From Theodoxus fluviatilis (taxonomy: Eukaryota > Mollusca > Gastropoda > Cycloneritida > Neritidae), in the NCBI GenBank assembly GCA_034096865.1, contig JAWQFJ010000564.1, positions 324,807 through 388,806 on the forward strand: a DNA stretch of 64,000 nt. The letters run 5' to 3'. This document shows positions 26,700 through 39,769 of the stretch, piece by piece; position 1 is the stretch's first letter; each line of letters opens with the position of its first letter. Made by a program: the position numbers and the translations under genes. Under the pieces are notes generated by a model that made no database searches, had not been told where the DNA came from, and saw nothing but the letters and a program-made list of their open reading frames with translations.

Positions 26700-29600
26700 G
26701 CATTAGCCTTAAACAGTCCGTACAACAGGAAACTGCATGAAGCTGATACGCTTTGTGGTTTCCAGTATCATCCTCAGGCTGCCGTGTTTTTGAATCAGTT
26801 TAGAATTCTCGATAAGCGCACATAAACAAGAATTGCATAACAATAGTGTGCTGGCGAGACAAAACAATCATGGCAGACTTTACTTTCCCGTTATCACGAT
26901 GTCGATCATGCAAAGGATAAGTTTTCTTCTTTTGACGTGTCCAAGATGCCTGTAGGATACGTAAGCACACACACCCGACTATCAGTAAATCCATTTATTC
27001 CTGAAGCATCGCGTTTCCTTCCTCTGCCACGCATTCCACGCTATCCAGCATATCCAATGAATCAAGTTTCAACCAGCGACAGACAAAAGGTTCACTGAGT
27101 CCCTCAGCCAAGAGCTACCGGATGGACATGAAACGCTCCGAATGAGATCAGTAGGGAGCCGAACCGGGCAAAACCAAAACAGACAACACAAACAGTATCC
27201 CTCTGTCAAAACAGCGGGCAGAAGCTTTCTCACAGCCTCGCAGTTCCCTTTTGCCCTTCTTTGTTTACCCCAGCACCCAAAACCTCCGCCCCCACCCTAC
27301 CCCCTGCCTCCAGCACATCCTCTCTCGCGCTCTCTCCCAGAATGCCTCCGTCCCTTGCAGACTATCAATTTCCGTCACGCCACCTTACCGTCTGAAACAG
27401 AAGTAATCCTTCCGATAGGGTTCAGTCGGTGTGATGCACTCATTTGTAAGTTTAATCTCTTCTTCCATATCAACCACAGAAGGTCTTGTCACCATAAGCT
27501 CTTCCTTGATTCAGATGAACCTGTACAGTGAATAAACGGAACCAGCTAAACCTCTAGCTGGACCTAGACAAGTAGACACATTACCCTCTAGGATCCTCCG
27601 TATTTCACACTGCATGGAAGCCAGATATGTGTAGAAGGGTTGTACAGCTCGAAACCTTACTACCGGTTATCGTCCATTACATACACATTTCCTGCCCGCA
27701 ATAAAACCCACCCATCTCAATGAACACCAGCAGCAACATGCAGCAGTTTATTTCGAGTAACAAGCGGACAAAGCTCCGAAGCAGACGGCTTTATTTCACG
27801 CCCATTCCCCTGAGAATGTCTGGAAGACAGGGCCGAGACACTTGAAGACGGGGGCTCTTCCTCGGAAGACCGTCAGTCTTCTCGCTTCTCAGGAAGCTTC
27901 TTGCCCTCTTGGCCTAAATTGCTGCTTGCTTTGACGCTAATGATGATATATTCTGAAGTGCAGGTTATTACACTTTGTCATGACATACAGGGTTAGACTT
28001 GGGTACACAATTTTTGAGCGTATGCCACCAATGTTGAAAATTTGGTTGTGTACATTAGTGGAGGAGAGGTTAATCTGATAGAAGTATACTGTATCCTTCA
28101 ATAACTGTAGAATCTTGGACCAATCTGTTGACTAGAAGACGTCAAAGATGAACTCTTTTACATCACACTACCCGTTATCAACATGGTCATTGATATATGC
28201 TGCGAAACAAAAGCTGAACACAAATATGTATATAGAAGGACGTCCACATCCATCTACGTTTAGTAGTTAAGCAGTTGAAAGCACTGTTGGAGAGGCATTA
28301 TTATGGTCCACTTGAACAAAAACATATGGCTGATCACGTCAGCAGACTTGAAGTGTGCTAAAATTAACTTAACACAGAGTAATTACTGCGAGGCTCAGGG
28401 CAACCATCTCGATAAGTTGGACGCTTTGAAGGGTTCATAGCTCCAGTCCAACAGGCAAAAGCCGAGACGCACTCAGTTGCTCTCACTGGAGGGAACACTC
28501 CAGAGGGCAGTCGCACTCTAAATGGGCACCACCTGAACTTTGTCCCTCGCCTCCCTCAAGGTTTCCATCGTCAGCAAGCATCGCTGGGTCTCCATTTAGC
28601 CCCACATGCCTTCACAACAGGCCCACATCCTCTTTCATGGCAATGGCTTCTGCTCGGACTCGACTCCATCAGACGTATGCAACGCTGACAGGTAGGGATC
28701 ACAGCCAGAGCTTTGTAACCCCTCGCCCACATGAAGGCTCAACAACTACGCCGGCTTTCCCTTTCATCGTGATGAGAATGGTCGACTTTACCCGAAGTAT
28801 TTTCTCCTTCTGCGCTGAAACTGTACTTCCTTTGTGGGTTTTTCATGATCATGTACTTTTCATAACACAGCCGCTCCCGAAATGAAACCCTCATTAGATT
28901 AAGTTATCTTGGCTTTGAAATATCCGTTTCCTCTCTTTTGGAACAAGCTCCCCATCATATCCGGCAAGGCAGAAGCTCTTCCTCTTTGTGGCAGCTTTTT
29001 TACTCCATATACTCGTGATAAATACACAACATATCACCGACGGAACTGTTTCAATGCCCTCGGCCTTTCCAACCTTGCACGTTTCAAAGTCTATTTCTGG
29101 TCCTGAAAATTCTAAATCCTCACAGCATCCGCTTTTCTACCAGTCATTATCTCTATTGACTTGTCACGGTATCTCTCCAACTACAGATATCCGGTCTAGG
29201 TTTCTATCTCCTTTCCTGCTTTTGTCCGAAAACGGTCAGCACACATCATCCATCTCTTGCCATCCATCTCAAAGTCCGTTTCCCAATCCCTGCCTCTTCG
29301 CCTTCTCCATCTCCACCCCCTTCAACGTCCCCCCCCCCCCTCTTATCCTCTCCTCCATTCTTCCCCGAGGCCTCGTCATTTTCTTGCAACTCTGCTTCCA
29401 ATTTTCGGGTCGGACTGTCAGATGTTGTTCTTTCCAGGTCCCTGCTTGCAGAGAAGGCCTGGCCACTCCCCTCCCACCCTGCCTGCCGCTTTGTAAATGT
29501 CAGGCTCTCGTCTTACAACTGCTCCAGCCCCCATCCGAGCCTCCCCGGCCCTCAATGGTGCACAGCACACACCTCCAGCAACCGGAGATGGCGTACACGA

Positions 29601-29978
29601 TCAGCTGTATGCATGCAATGCCGCGGCCAGGACGGGGATGTTCCTCGTGGGGATTCTCAGTTTGGGCAACCTTGCGAGCATCCCCAGGAGAGCCGCGGAG
29701 AGAATGGAGAGGCATTCAAGGCTTGGATGGTTGACAGGAGGAAGGTGAAACAACGAGCATGGTTTGTCGACATGTGTGGCTCCAGGAGGATGAAAACTAA
29801 ATGTGACCATGAGGAAGGTGAGAGGCGATTCGAATTACTCGATTATTTCATTTGTCGCCGTAAACACACACCAGATCATACTAAGCAACATGTTGCTGAC
29901 ACACGATACCCGAAACGTTTTATCTTTCATTAAACCAGTGATTCTTGCCCCTCCAAAAGATCATTGTTTTGTCTTCTG
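26700..29978. other. Long unique stretch, no gene supported
   Basis: Mostly AT-leaning DNA. A pyrimidine-rich segment occupies 29,230-29,490. A 248-codon open frame at 28,988-29,734 is Ser/Pro/Leu-rich, overlaps frames on the other strand and has no domain; I do not accept it as a gene. Confidence 0.4.
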
Positions 29979-29979
<1 letters not shown>

Positions 29980-30034
<55 letters not shown>

Positions 30035-30035
30035 T
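29980..30035. repeat. (AAT)n microsatellite, LINE tail
   Basis: About 18 uninterrupted AAT units immediately 3' (minus strand) of the LINE. Confidence 0.97.
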
Positions 30036-30227
30036 AGTTTATTCATACGCACATACCTTCCCTTGACAGGCAAGCTCATGGCGTTTACAATCCAAAGAAT
30101 GAACGCTCATACAACCGCTCAACACCACATTCCCACAAAACTCACACACTACACACATAAACAAAAAAACAAAAACTAAGATCCACTAGAACAAACTATA
30201 CAATATACACAGCACTTGCAGGCAAGG

Positions 30228-31100
30228 TCAAGTAAGGCGAAGCAGCTCAGCGGAAAAGGCGGATCGGAAGAGGTGGGTCTTTAGAGCACTTTTGAACTGG
30301 GGCAAAGTGTCAGAATGACGGACTGAGAGAGGGATACTATTCCAGGTTACTGGTCCAATATAGGAGAAGGCACGCTGTCCTTGAGTTTTCTTATTGCGGC
30401 GGGGGACCTTAAGCATTCTAGAGTCAGCTGCTGAGCGCAGAGAGATCTGGAGGGCGTGTAGACTGCAAGAATTTCTGTAAGAGCGTGTGGTGCGGTGTTG
30501 TCGATGGCTTTGAAGCACAAAGTAGCAAGTTTATAATCTATCCTCTGAGAGATGGGGAGCCAGTGAAGTGTATGTAGGAGTGATGAGACGGGTACGCTCG
30601 GGACATCGAAAAACTAACCTAGCAGCACAATTCTGAACTTTCTGGAGTTTGTTAAGCAGAATGTCGGGGATACCAGCGAGAAGAGTTTCCATAGTCGAGA
30701 CGAGACAGAACAAGTGATGTGATGAGCGTTTTGATGGCCGGCTGAGAAAGATAATGACGAATGGTACTCATTTTCCTTAGCTCATAATATGCTAACTGAC
30801 AGACTTTGTTGACATGAGATCTCATTGACAGATCATCATCAAACATGACGCCTAAATTTCTAACAGACTGAGAGAAGACGATGCCACTGTGATCAATGGT
30901 TACTTTGAGGGCCTGATCCGATTTGCCTCCGCTGCCCACCAGGAGTGCTTCAGTTTTTGAGTCATTGAGTTGGAGCTTGTTCCGGGTCATCCGCCGTTTC
31001 ACGTCAGAGATACAGTGTTCGCTGGTAGAAAGAAGAGAGTGGATTTGACTGGGATGGGAGGAGTTGTAGAGCTCATCAGCAAATTCACTGTGAGAGACTG
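30228..31100 (-). pseudogene. LINE reverse transcriptase C-terminal fragment (frameshifted)
   Basis: Coding remnant of the element at 29,980-31,115. The fragment runs in three frames: from the damaged FADD box to LDYGNS (to about 30,690), then LLAGIPDILLNKLQKVQ (to about 30,580), then WLPISQRIDYKL onward to the terminal stop. The first break fits a one-base deletion after the Gly-Asn-Ser codons. No endonuclease domain is present. Confidence 0.85.
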
Positions 31101-31115
31101 AATCCGGCAGTCCGT

Positions 31116-32705
31116 TTTAAACATACCTTTCAAAAAGATTGCCTTCAACCCAAAGGATACAAATGTAACTACAAACACACTTACAAAATGTGGATCCAAA
31201 TATCATCAAAGCCATAAGAGAATGAAACGCTACACGAGTGTGGTAACCATTACAAAATGAAGTCGAAACTTGCAGTTTTCCTTTGTGTAGGCCTCTCAAC
31301 AGCCAAACCCACTAAACCCTATGTCTGACACCAAGCACTGTCACGTCGGGCTTGAAGGAAAGAGCAACACAGATTGTGAGAGCAAGGTTTTAGAGTGTGG
31401 TACAACCTTTCGTTTCCAAGGACTGCGTCCTGAGGGAGACCCACATGAACAGGATACAGCCATCAAGGCTAAGAAGAACAGAATTGAGAACGCCAATCTC
31501 TCTCCAAAGGGAGGAAGCAGGGGAGACCCGCACACGGCTGGGGGTCGTCATGGAGGGTTGCAAAAGCGGGCTAGGGGCCTGGACTGGAGGTGAGAGGTGG
31601 GGTGGGGGTGGGGTATGAGTGGAGGTGGGAAAGGTTTTGGGGATGGGGGTGTAGTGGTGGGGGTGACGAGGATGCCAGGAATGGCCCCAAGCTTCCATGG
31701 GGCACGGCCACTGCCAAGTTTTTCCAGATGATGTCCCGCCTTTAACCACCGGATGCTCGTTCAATTAACTCATTGCACGATAGATTCAAGGCATTTCGAA
31801 GCATATCCGCCCGGATTCTCCATCCGTGGCAAGCATTGCTCTGCACGGAGCTAAAGGTAAGAGCTTTGTTTTAGGCACATAATAGTTTTACGAAAGCAGG
31901 AGCGCAAAATTTCTTTAGGAAACCTATTTTTGTGTACCGTGATTGAAGATGTTCCATTTAGTTTGCTATGTTCGAAAAAAAGGCTAATGAATATATAAAT
32001 TGGCTTTCATTTACTCGTATATTGAAAGGGAACACATAATAGCGCCCACCTTCGAGCATACTGTAATGGAGGTTTTCAAACCTTGCCAGGTGAACCGTTC
32101 ATACCTACACAGAGGCAGAATCTCTCTTGAGACATCTTTTCAAACTAGACATGGATTTATGACCAGACAGTTTTGAATACCAGACCTTCAGAAGGGTGAA
32201 TAGGTGTTCTACTGTTCAACAGCTAAGTCCCATCTAAGAAGGGGAGTCTCAAGCCGATAACGTTCGTTTGCGAACAGTAGCCAACCAACAACAACCAAAA
32301 GAACCCCATATGAGAATGAAGAACGGAAACTGTTTTGGGGCGAACTAAAGTTCAGTGGAGAGATAGAGCGACAGGTAGAGAGAACGAGCAGAACACAGAC
32401 TCTTTGGTAGAAGAACGAACAGAGCGACTCGGGAGGAACGTACTCAATGAGAACTCTGGGTATGACAGGAGGAAGGCCAAAGACAAAAGGTATACGTGAG
32501 GGGTGACGGGGACGGACGTGGAGGAGTGAGGGTGGGGGTGGAAAGGGTGCTGACTGGACGCAGACGAGGGGGGAGGGGGTGGGGGTGACAGGGGTTAAAC
32601 GGAACCACGCGAGGCCACATCCGACATCGCTGGAAAACAATGGCGAGGGTCAACTGGCTGGACCCCACCTGCAGCTCTGGTAGCCATTGTCAACGCGGCA
32701 CCGGC
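31116..32705. other. Unique sequence, no gene supported
   Basis: G-rich on the plus strand at 31,585-31,665 and 32,500-32,590. The rest is ordinary mixed sequence. Confidence 0.4.
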
Positions 32706-33368
32706 AGCAGGGCGGAGGAACTGGCGAGGCAACACGACCAGTGACCACCAGCAGGGCGGAGGAACTGGCGAGGCAACACGACCAGTGACCACCAGCAGGG
32801 CGGAGGAACTGGCGAGGCAACACCACCAGTGACCACCAGCAGGGCGGAGGAACTGGCGAGGCAACACGACCAGTGACCACCAGCAGGGCGGAGGAACTGG
32901 CGAGGCAACACGACCAGTGACCACCAGCAGGGCGGAGGAACTGGCGAGGCAACACCACCAGTGACCACCAGCAGGGCGGAGGAACTGGCGAGGCAACACG
33001 ACCAGTGACCACCAGCAGGGCGGAGGAACTGGCGAGGCAACACGACCAGTGACCACCAGCAGGGCGGAGGAACTGGCGAGGCAACACCACCAGTGACCAC
33101 CAGCAGGGCGGAGGAACTGGCGAGGCAACACCACCAGTGACCACCAGCAGGGCGGAGGAACTGGCGAGGCAACACGACCAGTGACCACCAGCAGGGCGGA
33201 GGAACTGGCGAGGCAACACGACCAGTGACCACCAGCAGGGCGGAGGAACTGGCGAGGAAACACGACCAGTGACCACCAGCAGGGCGGAGGAACTGGCGAG
33301 GCAACACGACCAGTGACCACCAGGAGGGCGGAGGAACTGGCGAGGCAACACGACCAGTGACCACCAGC
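32706..33368. repeat. 44-bp minisatellite, about 15 copies
   Basis: Unit of 44 bp (starts GCAGGGCGGAGGAACTGGCG, ends GTGACCACCA), nearly identical in all copies. The main variant is CACGACC versus CACCACC. Because 44 is not a multiple of three, each minus-strand frame reads all three phases with a 44-codon period and stays open for over 230 codons. This explains the three overlapping long frames without invoking a gene. Confidence 0.98.
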
Positions 33369-33519
33369 AACGGCATCATCAAGCCGGTAACAGCTGCTAC
33401 AGCAGCGCGAGTTTCCCGGCAGAGAGCAACAGGTGGAGTGTCCACAACTGGCTACAGTGGCTCTAGTTGCATCAGTGATCTAGAGCGCCGTAGCATTAGC
33501 AGCACGAGTCACCACCATG

Positions 33520-33905
33520 GTCACTGCAACCACCACCACTACCACAACCACCACAACTACCACAACCACCATCACTACCACAACCACCATCACTACCACA
33601 ACCACCATCACCACCACAACCACCACTATCACTATTACTACAACAACCATAACAACCACCACTACCACCACACCTATCACAGCCATTAGAACTACCACCT
33701 TCACCACCAGCATGACTACCACCACCACCACAAATCACTACCACCACGACTAACATTACCGCTATAACAACCATCACACTTCCACCACGACTAACCCTAC
33801 CACTACCACTATCATCACCACTATTACTGCGACGAACCCAACCACTACCACTTCCACCTCCACTGCCACCACAACAAACACAACCACAACGACCACCACT
33901 AATAC
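33520..33905. repeat. Imperfect (ACC)n/(ACA)n trinucleotide region
   Basis: Nearly G-free plus strand made of ACC, ACA, ATC and ACT triplets with local CACTACCACAACCAC periodicity. Thr/His-rich and Val/Gly-rich frames across it are repeat products. Confidence 0.92.
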
Positions 33906-34670
33906 CACTGCCAACATCTCCACAAGCGGAAAAGGAGGGTGCCAGTGGCAGGGATTTTGTACGGTGGTGAAGACGAGTGCTTGTAGTTGCACGTGGCTAA
34001 TGGTTCCGGTGTTCGAAACTGCCAGAATCCTTAAGTCGCATACAAGGGCAGGATGCCAATTGTGCATTGTCTTGCCTCATCCAGGAGTAAATCAGGTACC
34101 TGTGACGGCAATTAAGGCACATCGCATTTCGATTAACTGTCAATGAGGCCATGTTGGTCTGAGGTTGGAACACTCCCCAGGGAGAGGGAAGGATGCAGGT
34201 ATGTGGCTGTCAGATTTCCATTTCTTCCTACGCTTGTCGTCAGGTGCCAGTAATGCGGTGAGTCAAGTGACCGAGTGATGTGGAGCAAAATGAAAAGTGG
34301 TTTCACACCCTGATGCGGATGCTAAATCTACTCAACAACTACACCCCTATCTCATTTTTACAGAACAGAAGGGACAATCGGCATCATCCACACTACCACC
34401 CCCACTACATGTATGTCTACGGCATCAGAGGGGAACCACTGAGGGCAGCAACAACACAAGCAACAGCGCGTACAACAGCAACACGGAGACGGGGCGCATC
34501 CCACGTGGACACATGTCTGGCTGTAGTGCGCGCCCCCTGGCGCCAATGCAAGCAAACATGGCCGCTGCCAACATCCACACGCACCCTGGCTGCGCCCACG
34601 CTGGCCCTGCCTGGGAGAGATTCCCTCCTGACGGACATGCATGTGTCTGCAGGCAGGCCATGACGAACTG
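33906..34670. other. Unique sequence, no gene supported
   Basis: Nothing recognised; GC-richer from 34,440. Confidence 0.4.
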
Positions 34671-34673
34671 GGA

Positions 34674-34775
34674 GTGGGGCACTGGGGATGTGGGGGTGGG
34701 GGTCAGGGTTGGGTGGGGGTGGGTGGGGGTGGGGGTCAGGGTGAGGTGGGGGTCAGGGTGGGGTGCGGGTGGAGA
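34674..34775. repeat. GGGGGTGGG-type G-rich repeat (quadruplex-prone)
   Basis: A plus-strand block with more than a dozen runs of three to five G separated by T, TC or CA, including two copies of GGGGGTCAGGGT. It easily meets the four-run G-quadruplex pattern. Confidence 0.85.
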
Positions 34776-36640
34776 AGAACAACAGAAGCCGCGGTTAAGA
34801 GTCGAAGAGAAATCTCTCAAGGTGGCGTCTACAGCAGAAGACAGATGTTGATGCTTGTTGATGCAGAGTGATGGACGCTGAGGCAAGGTCTGCCATGGAA
34901 AAGTGGGAGGATGAAAAAGGTGAAATGAGGCAAAGACAGACAGACAGACAGGGAAGGAAGTAGTGGCTGACATCAGTAAAAAGGGGAAGGGGATCAAAGC
35001 AGGAGTGAAATTGAAAGCGGCAAGCAGGGAGGGAACATGAGTCCGAAAAGAAAACGTTTGTTTCTTATGCATATTCTTGGAGTGTTTTGAAGTCATGAAT
35101 GCGTGGAGGTGAAAAGCGAACATCCGAGATCAAGGAAGACGCATTCACTTAAAGATAGGCTGATAAAAGTTCGGAATGCAAAACAAACAAGACACAGGCA
35201 AGACGACGGCAGAACAATAAGAATGCCTTTGACGACACCTGAACACACTATGCAAAATATATATATGAGTTTACATTAAATATTCGCAACAGCACATGAA
35301 AGATCCACATCACCTACAGACATACAAGGCATACAGGCTCACATCTGCGCATCCTCGCGTGCACACTTCACTCTCGCTACATACAACGATGGGCGAACGT
35401 ACATGCGTCCACATGTCGCTGCACACATGCAGTCTTTTTGCAAAACAAGGAAAGCACGGTTACATCGGGACTATTACATACACAAGACATGTCAGACGCA
35501 CAGATTGCTTGCGCTGCACGAGGAATGCAAGGACGTGGAGCGATGGACACGTGTGAAGGCAGGCTGCGTGGCGGGCCTGCAAGGAAAGTGCGGCTCTCCT
35601 CGACCCACGCCCGCGGTGCTGTGCAATTACACTCCAGTGCACTCTGGCCACACGTGGGTGCCATTGCGCAGCCTGTGGTAACCATTCGCACGGAAGCCAC
35701 GCAGTCTCAAGACTGGGCGTGTACGCGACGGACGAGGTGTACGTACAAGTGGCGAGGCCGCCACAGCTCCAGGGGTTCAAAGGAGTGTGGTCAGGGCTTC
35801 CCCCTGCACGTAGGCAGAGGTCCGCATGACATGGCGCCACTTGGCGTCGAGCGAAAGGGGAAGAATCCTTTAGAAACCAGAGGCTTACGAGGTTCAGTAA
35901 AGCATGTAATAGTGACGACTGCCTAAGACATTTTCCACATTTTAGATATTTTCGCTGCCCCATTTCATTTTTAAGGTTCGTGCCTCTCTCCGGCCCCGTT
36001 ATTTTATAGATTCACACTAGTGTAGTTTTTCAGATCAAGACAAAACTGCGCGGAAACTACAGAAATGAGTTTTCATCAAATGCATACTTCAAAATTTCAC
36101 TGGAATCTGATAAAGACGAAGTGATCTCCAAAATACCCATAGAGCGCACAAACAGGAGATAATCTATTGGTTAATCGCTTCCGACCTAAGAAAAATCGGG
36201 AAAAGTCACAGAAGGAAGCTTGAAGAAGGGGGAAAAACAGCAGTGCCACAAAAATTCCGAGCAGTTTACGAGCCGACAACTGCCAGTTCAAAACAAACTC
36301 CAGGAATTTCTGGGAAAACTTTCCCTACGCCGAACTGTAGGAGTTGCCCGTTTGTTCAGGCAGGCTGCTCGGGCTAATGGAGCCAGTTGTGGGACGCGCA
36401 CCTCTCCCTCCTCGCTTCATCAGCGCCAGGCGGCCATGACACCCGTGCCGGCTCTGCCTCCGCAGCCGACTCCGTCACCAGCTGAGTCATCAGAGGGGAA
36501 CGCAGCGGGGCAAAGCCACGGAAAAGTTGAGAGCAAAAATTTCACACACCGTCAGTGGAGTCGGGTAATTGGCCAAGGCGCGAAGTTCAACAGCCTGATC
36601 TCGGCAAGTCAAGAGGGTGACGGATGAAATGGAACCAGTG
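34776..36640. other. Unique sequence, no gene supported
   Basis: GC-rich at 35,490-35,850 and 36,340-36,520, with open frames up to 167 codons on opposing strands and no domain. No splice structure I can defend. Confidence 0.4.
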
Positions 36641-36836
36641 AGTGAGTGAAGGAAAGAAGAAAGAGAAGAAGAGAAGAAAAGACAGGAAAAGAGAGAAAAA
36701 GAAAGGAAAGAGAGGGAAAGACAGAGAAAGGGAGAAATAGACGGAGAAAGAAAGATTGAGAGAGAGAGAGAGAAAGAAAGAGAGAAAGAGAAAGAGAGAG
36801 AAAGAAAGAAAGAAAGAGAGAGAGATAGAGAGAGAG

Positions 36837-36889
<53 letters not shown>

Positions 36890-36890
36890 A
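36640..36890. repeat. (GA)n/(GAAA)n purine tract
   Basis: About 240 bp of almost pure plus-strand purine, from mixed GAAA/GGAAA units into pure GA at 36,841-36,884. Confidence 0.96.
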
Positions 36891-36973
36891 ACAGGCAGAC
36901 GTGCTATGGCTTTGCACTGGTTCTTTACTCCTTTCAAGCAGTCTTCCCATCCACGTGCAATTTCTTCATTATT

Positions 36974-37076
36974 TTCTTCTTCTTCTTCTTCTTCTTCTTC
37001 TTCTTCTTCTTCTTCTTCTTCTTCTTCTTCTTCTTCTTCTTCTTCTTCTTCTTCTTCTTCTTCTTCTTCTTCTTCT
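36974..37076. repeat. (TTC)n = (GAA)n microsatellite
   Basis: About 34 uninterrupted TTC units, the same trinucleotide as the GAA arrays at 13.0 and 19.9 kb but in the opposite orientation. Confidence 0.98.
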
Positions 37077-37399
37077 AACAACATTGTAAACACGTCTTCA
37101 CAGAAGGCAACAGGACTGTATGCATACTACTCACCACAGCTAATAATACATTACATTTCATTAAGTTTTCTCACCCACCCCCGAACACGGAGCATACGTG
37201 TGTGCGGCCTTTAAGACTAAAGATCACATGGCATTCTGATCATCGGTACGACTGAGAACGCTGTCACAAAAGAACTGACTTAACAATCACAAAAAGCGCT
37301 CACAACGAGAAAATGTTTGCAAAGTACTTACTGCTTCAGCAATGAAAACAAGCATGAGCAGCGCGTCTAGTCCATTTTTTGCCCATTTGTCACTTGTTC

Positions 37400-37715
37400 A
37401 TCATCCTTTCTTCAACACAACAAACAAAAGCATGTCAGGTCCTGCTTGCTTCCTATAGACGCCTCCTCACCATCGGGAGGCCAGGACGGCGTACAGCAGT
37501 TCTGCAAAAGTCCTGGAGGCGGTTGCCGAGTAACCAAGCACAAGCATCGTGGTAATCAGTTTTAGCACATTACTGCCTGTAGAGCATCACTCTTCTTTCT
37601 AAACAATGATCAACAGCACCTCACGCACTCTTTGCTTCACACAGACGCGCTGTTTGCCATCGGGAAGCAATGGCGGCGCTCGCTGGCTCTGCAGACGCCC
37701 TGGAGACGGATCCCC
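37400..37715. repeat. Diverged tandem duplication (about 175-bp offset)
   Basis: 37,400-37,540 and 37,575-37,715 align along their length, both including an AGACGC...CCATCGGGA block followed by GGCGGCG/GACGGCG and CCTGGAG-CGG. The second copy contains a 106-codon frame starting MAALAGSADALETD (37,670-37,990) that I cannot confirm as coding. Confidence 0.5.
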
Positions 37716-37993
37716 GTGACAGCAATTATTTCCGCAGGCCTGTGAGAAACGCAAGCCAAGGGACGGAAGAGAGGCATGCCTCTCGCACGCTGTCGCCATC
37801 AAATTTTCCAGGAGCGAAAAAAAGGCTGGCCGACGAGTGGAGACACTGGAGAAACGACTCGGCGCTGGTAGCGGCGCTGAGAGGAGATGCGGGGCGACCC
37901 ATGCTGAGCAGGCGACCTGAAACATGGGTGTGCGCGTTTCCCTTTCGGGCGCAGCCACAGGGCCGCTGTTGTTCTATGTATAGAGGATGACAT

Positions 37994-38398
37994 GGTGTGT
38001 GTGTGAGATTGTGGTGTATGTGTGTGTAAGTGTGTGTGTGTGTGTGTGGGTGTGAGTGTGTGTGTGTGTGTGTGTGTGATTGTGGTGTGTGTGTGTGTGT
38101 GTGTGCGTGTGTGTGTGTGAGTGTGTGTGCGCGCGTGTGTGTGTGCGTGCGTGTGTAAGTGTGTGTGTGTGAGAGTGTGTAAGTGTGTGCGTGTGTGTGT
38201 GTGAGGGTGTGTAAGTGTGTGTGTGAGTGTGTGTAAGTATGTGTGTATTTGTGTAAAAGTGTGTGTGCATGTAAGTGTGTGTGTGTGTGTGAGTGTGTGT
38301 AAGTGTGTGTGTGTAAGTGTGTGTGTAAGTATGTGTGTCAGTGTGTGTGAGTGTGTCTGTGTTTGTATGTGAGAGTGAGTGTGTGTGTGTGTACGTGC

Positions 38399-38473
<75 letters not shown>

Positions 38474-38475
38474 TG
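37994..38475. repeat. Long imperfect (TG)n with (GA)n end
   Basis: Nearly 450 bp of TG with frequent GTAAG, GTGAG and GCG interruptions. The last 40 bp switch to GA. The 275- and 308-codon Thr/His frames on the minus strand are repeat products. Confidence 0.97.
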
Positions 38476-39195
38476 CGTGCCTGTGTATGTTTGAGTGCGT
38501 GTGTACTCGAGTATGTGTCTGTGTGAAATAGAACAGAAAAGGTGTAAAAAGGACGCCGCTTAATCTTTTTTTTCCTTCCGAACCGATGTCGACCACGAAA
38601 AGAGCAGAGACAGTGAAGCGTAACACAAACCATCTTGTAATGATGGACGGGGCAAAATAAAACGTAGTGATGTTGTGTATGAAAGTAGCTTGAACTCGTC
38701 GGAGTGAACTGCAACCAAAAGCATGCTCGTACGTGCAAAAAGTAGGCGTAAAAGTTTAAGCATGCATGCATGTTTGCAGTATTGGACACGTGCGTGAGTG
38801 GAGGCAGAAGAAAGGACGTGGATTCCGAAGCCACACAGATAAGCCTGCCGGCTTGTGACAGTTTTCTTCCTTCGGGCGCACCACCCGCCACCAGAGGCAA
38901 AGGGAAAGGGGAGTTATGGAGCGAGACTGGGCAAAAGTTAAGATGCGGTCTGCATCGCTGATAATCAGGAAGCTTTAAAACGGCGTTGCTCGTGGCTCCA
39001 TAAAGTGTTCCCCACCACGATTACTTCCAAGGGCCCCATAAACTTTTCACGTGGAAAAAAGACCAAAAGAGCATGACGAGCCAGGTGCCCGGTAAAACCG
39101 GCAAGCTGAGGTTTATGGCACGGAGGCGCTTGAAGCTAGAGCCAGGCAGTCCTCGAGGCGTGGACACACAGCACACAGCAGTGTGTCACTTAGCT
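38476..39195. other. Unique sequence, no gene supported
   Basis: No repeat or gene identified. Confidence 0.4.
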
Positions 39196-39420
<225 letters not shown>

Positions 39421-39769
39421 TAAACGACAGAAAGGCGAATGGTCAGAAGTGCAACTTCACCCGTAAGTATGTATAGACAGCTTGGTTTGGAGAAACTACC
39501 TGACAGACAACCAGGCAGCAGAGTACAGGCCCAATCACATGAGCACATGAAAATGCACACGCACATAGCGATTTAGAGCAAGGCAGACATGCACACAGTT
39601 AGACACTCACACAGGGACAGACACCCCGAGGTCTAACTACCCATCTAGGGAGTCACAGAGCAAACAAGAAGTGGTGCGCCAAGCACAGCGCAAACACTGC
39701 GTGATGTCTGAATGGGAGAAGCGCGAGCTGGGCGTGTCCTGCATCCCAGGCCTAATGGACAGAGGATCT

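Larger units (their letters stand above)
29980..31115 (-). mobile_element. 5'-truncated, dead LINE (CR1/L2-like) with (ATT)n 3' tail
   Basis: The minus strand encodes the C-terminal half of a non-LTR reverse transcriptase. Near 31,080 it shows EFADELYNS, a damaged form of the catalytic FADD box. Then come the thumb-like stretch KLQLNDSKTEALLVG (30,990-30,925), LGVMFDDDLSM, LSRLDYGNS, KLQKVQNCAARLVFRC, WLPISQRIDYKL and, near the end, AFSYIGPVTWNSIPL before a stop at 30,228. These are characteristic of the region after the RT core in CR1/L2-type LINEs. At least two frameshifts break it (near 30,690 and 30,570), and everything upstream of the catalytic box is missing, so it is inactive. Downstream, AATAAA (minus strand, 30,043-30,038) directly precedes an (ATT)n tract that ends the element, consistent with a microsatellite 3' tail. 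The clade name is inferred from motif memory. Confidence 0.88.

Noticed and set aside
28988..29734. 248-codon plus frame as a gene
   Set aside because: Low-complexity Ser/Pro/Leu composition, opposing open frames, no motif or splice signal.
32595..33445. Three overlapping long minus-strand frames encoding Pro/Trp-rich 44-residue repeats
   Set aside because: A 44-bp unit cycles through all phases, so all three frames are open together; there is no evidence for one over another.
37799..38900. 275- and 308-codon minus-strand frames
   Set aside because: Thr/His runs from the imperfect (TG)n tract.
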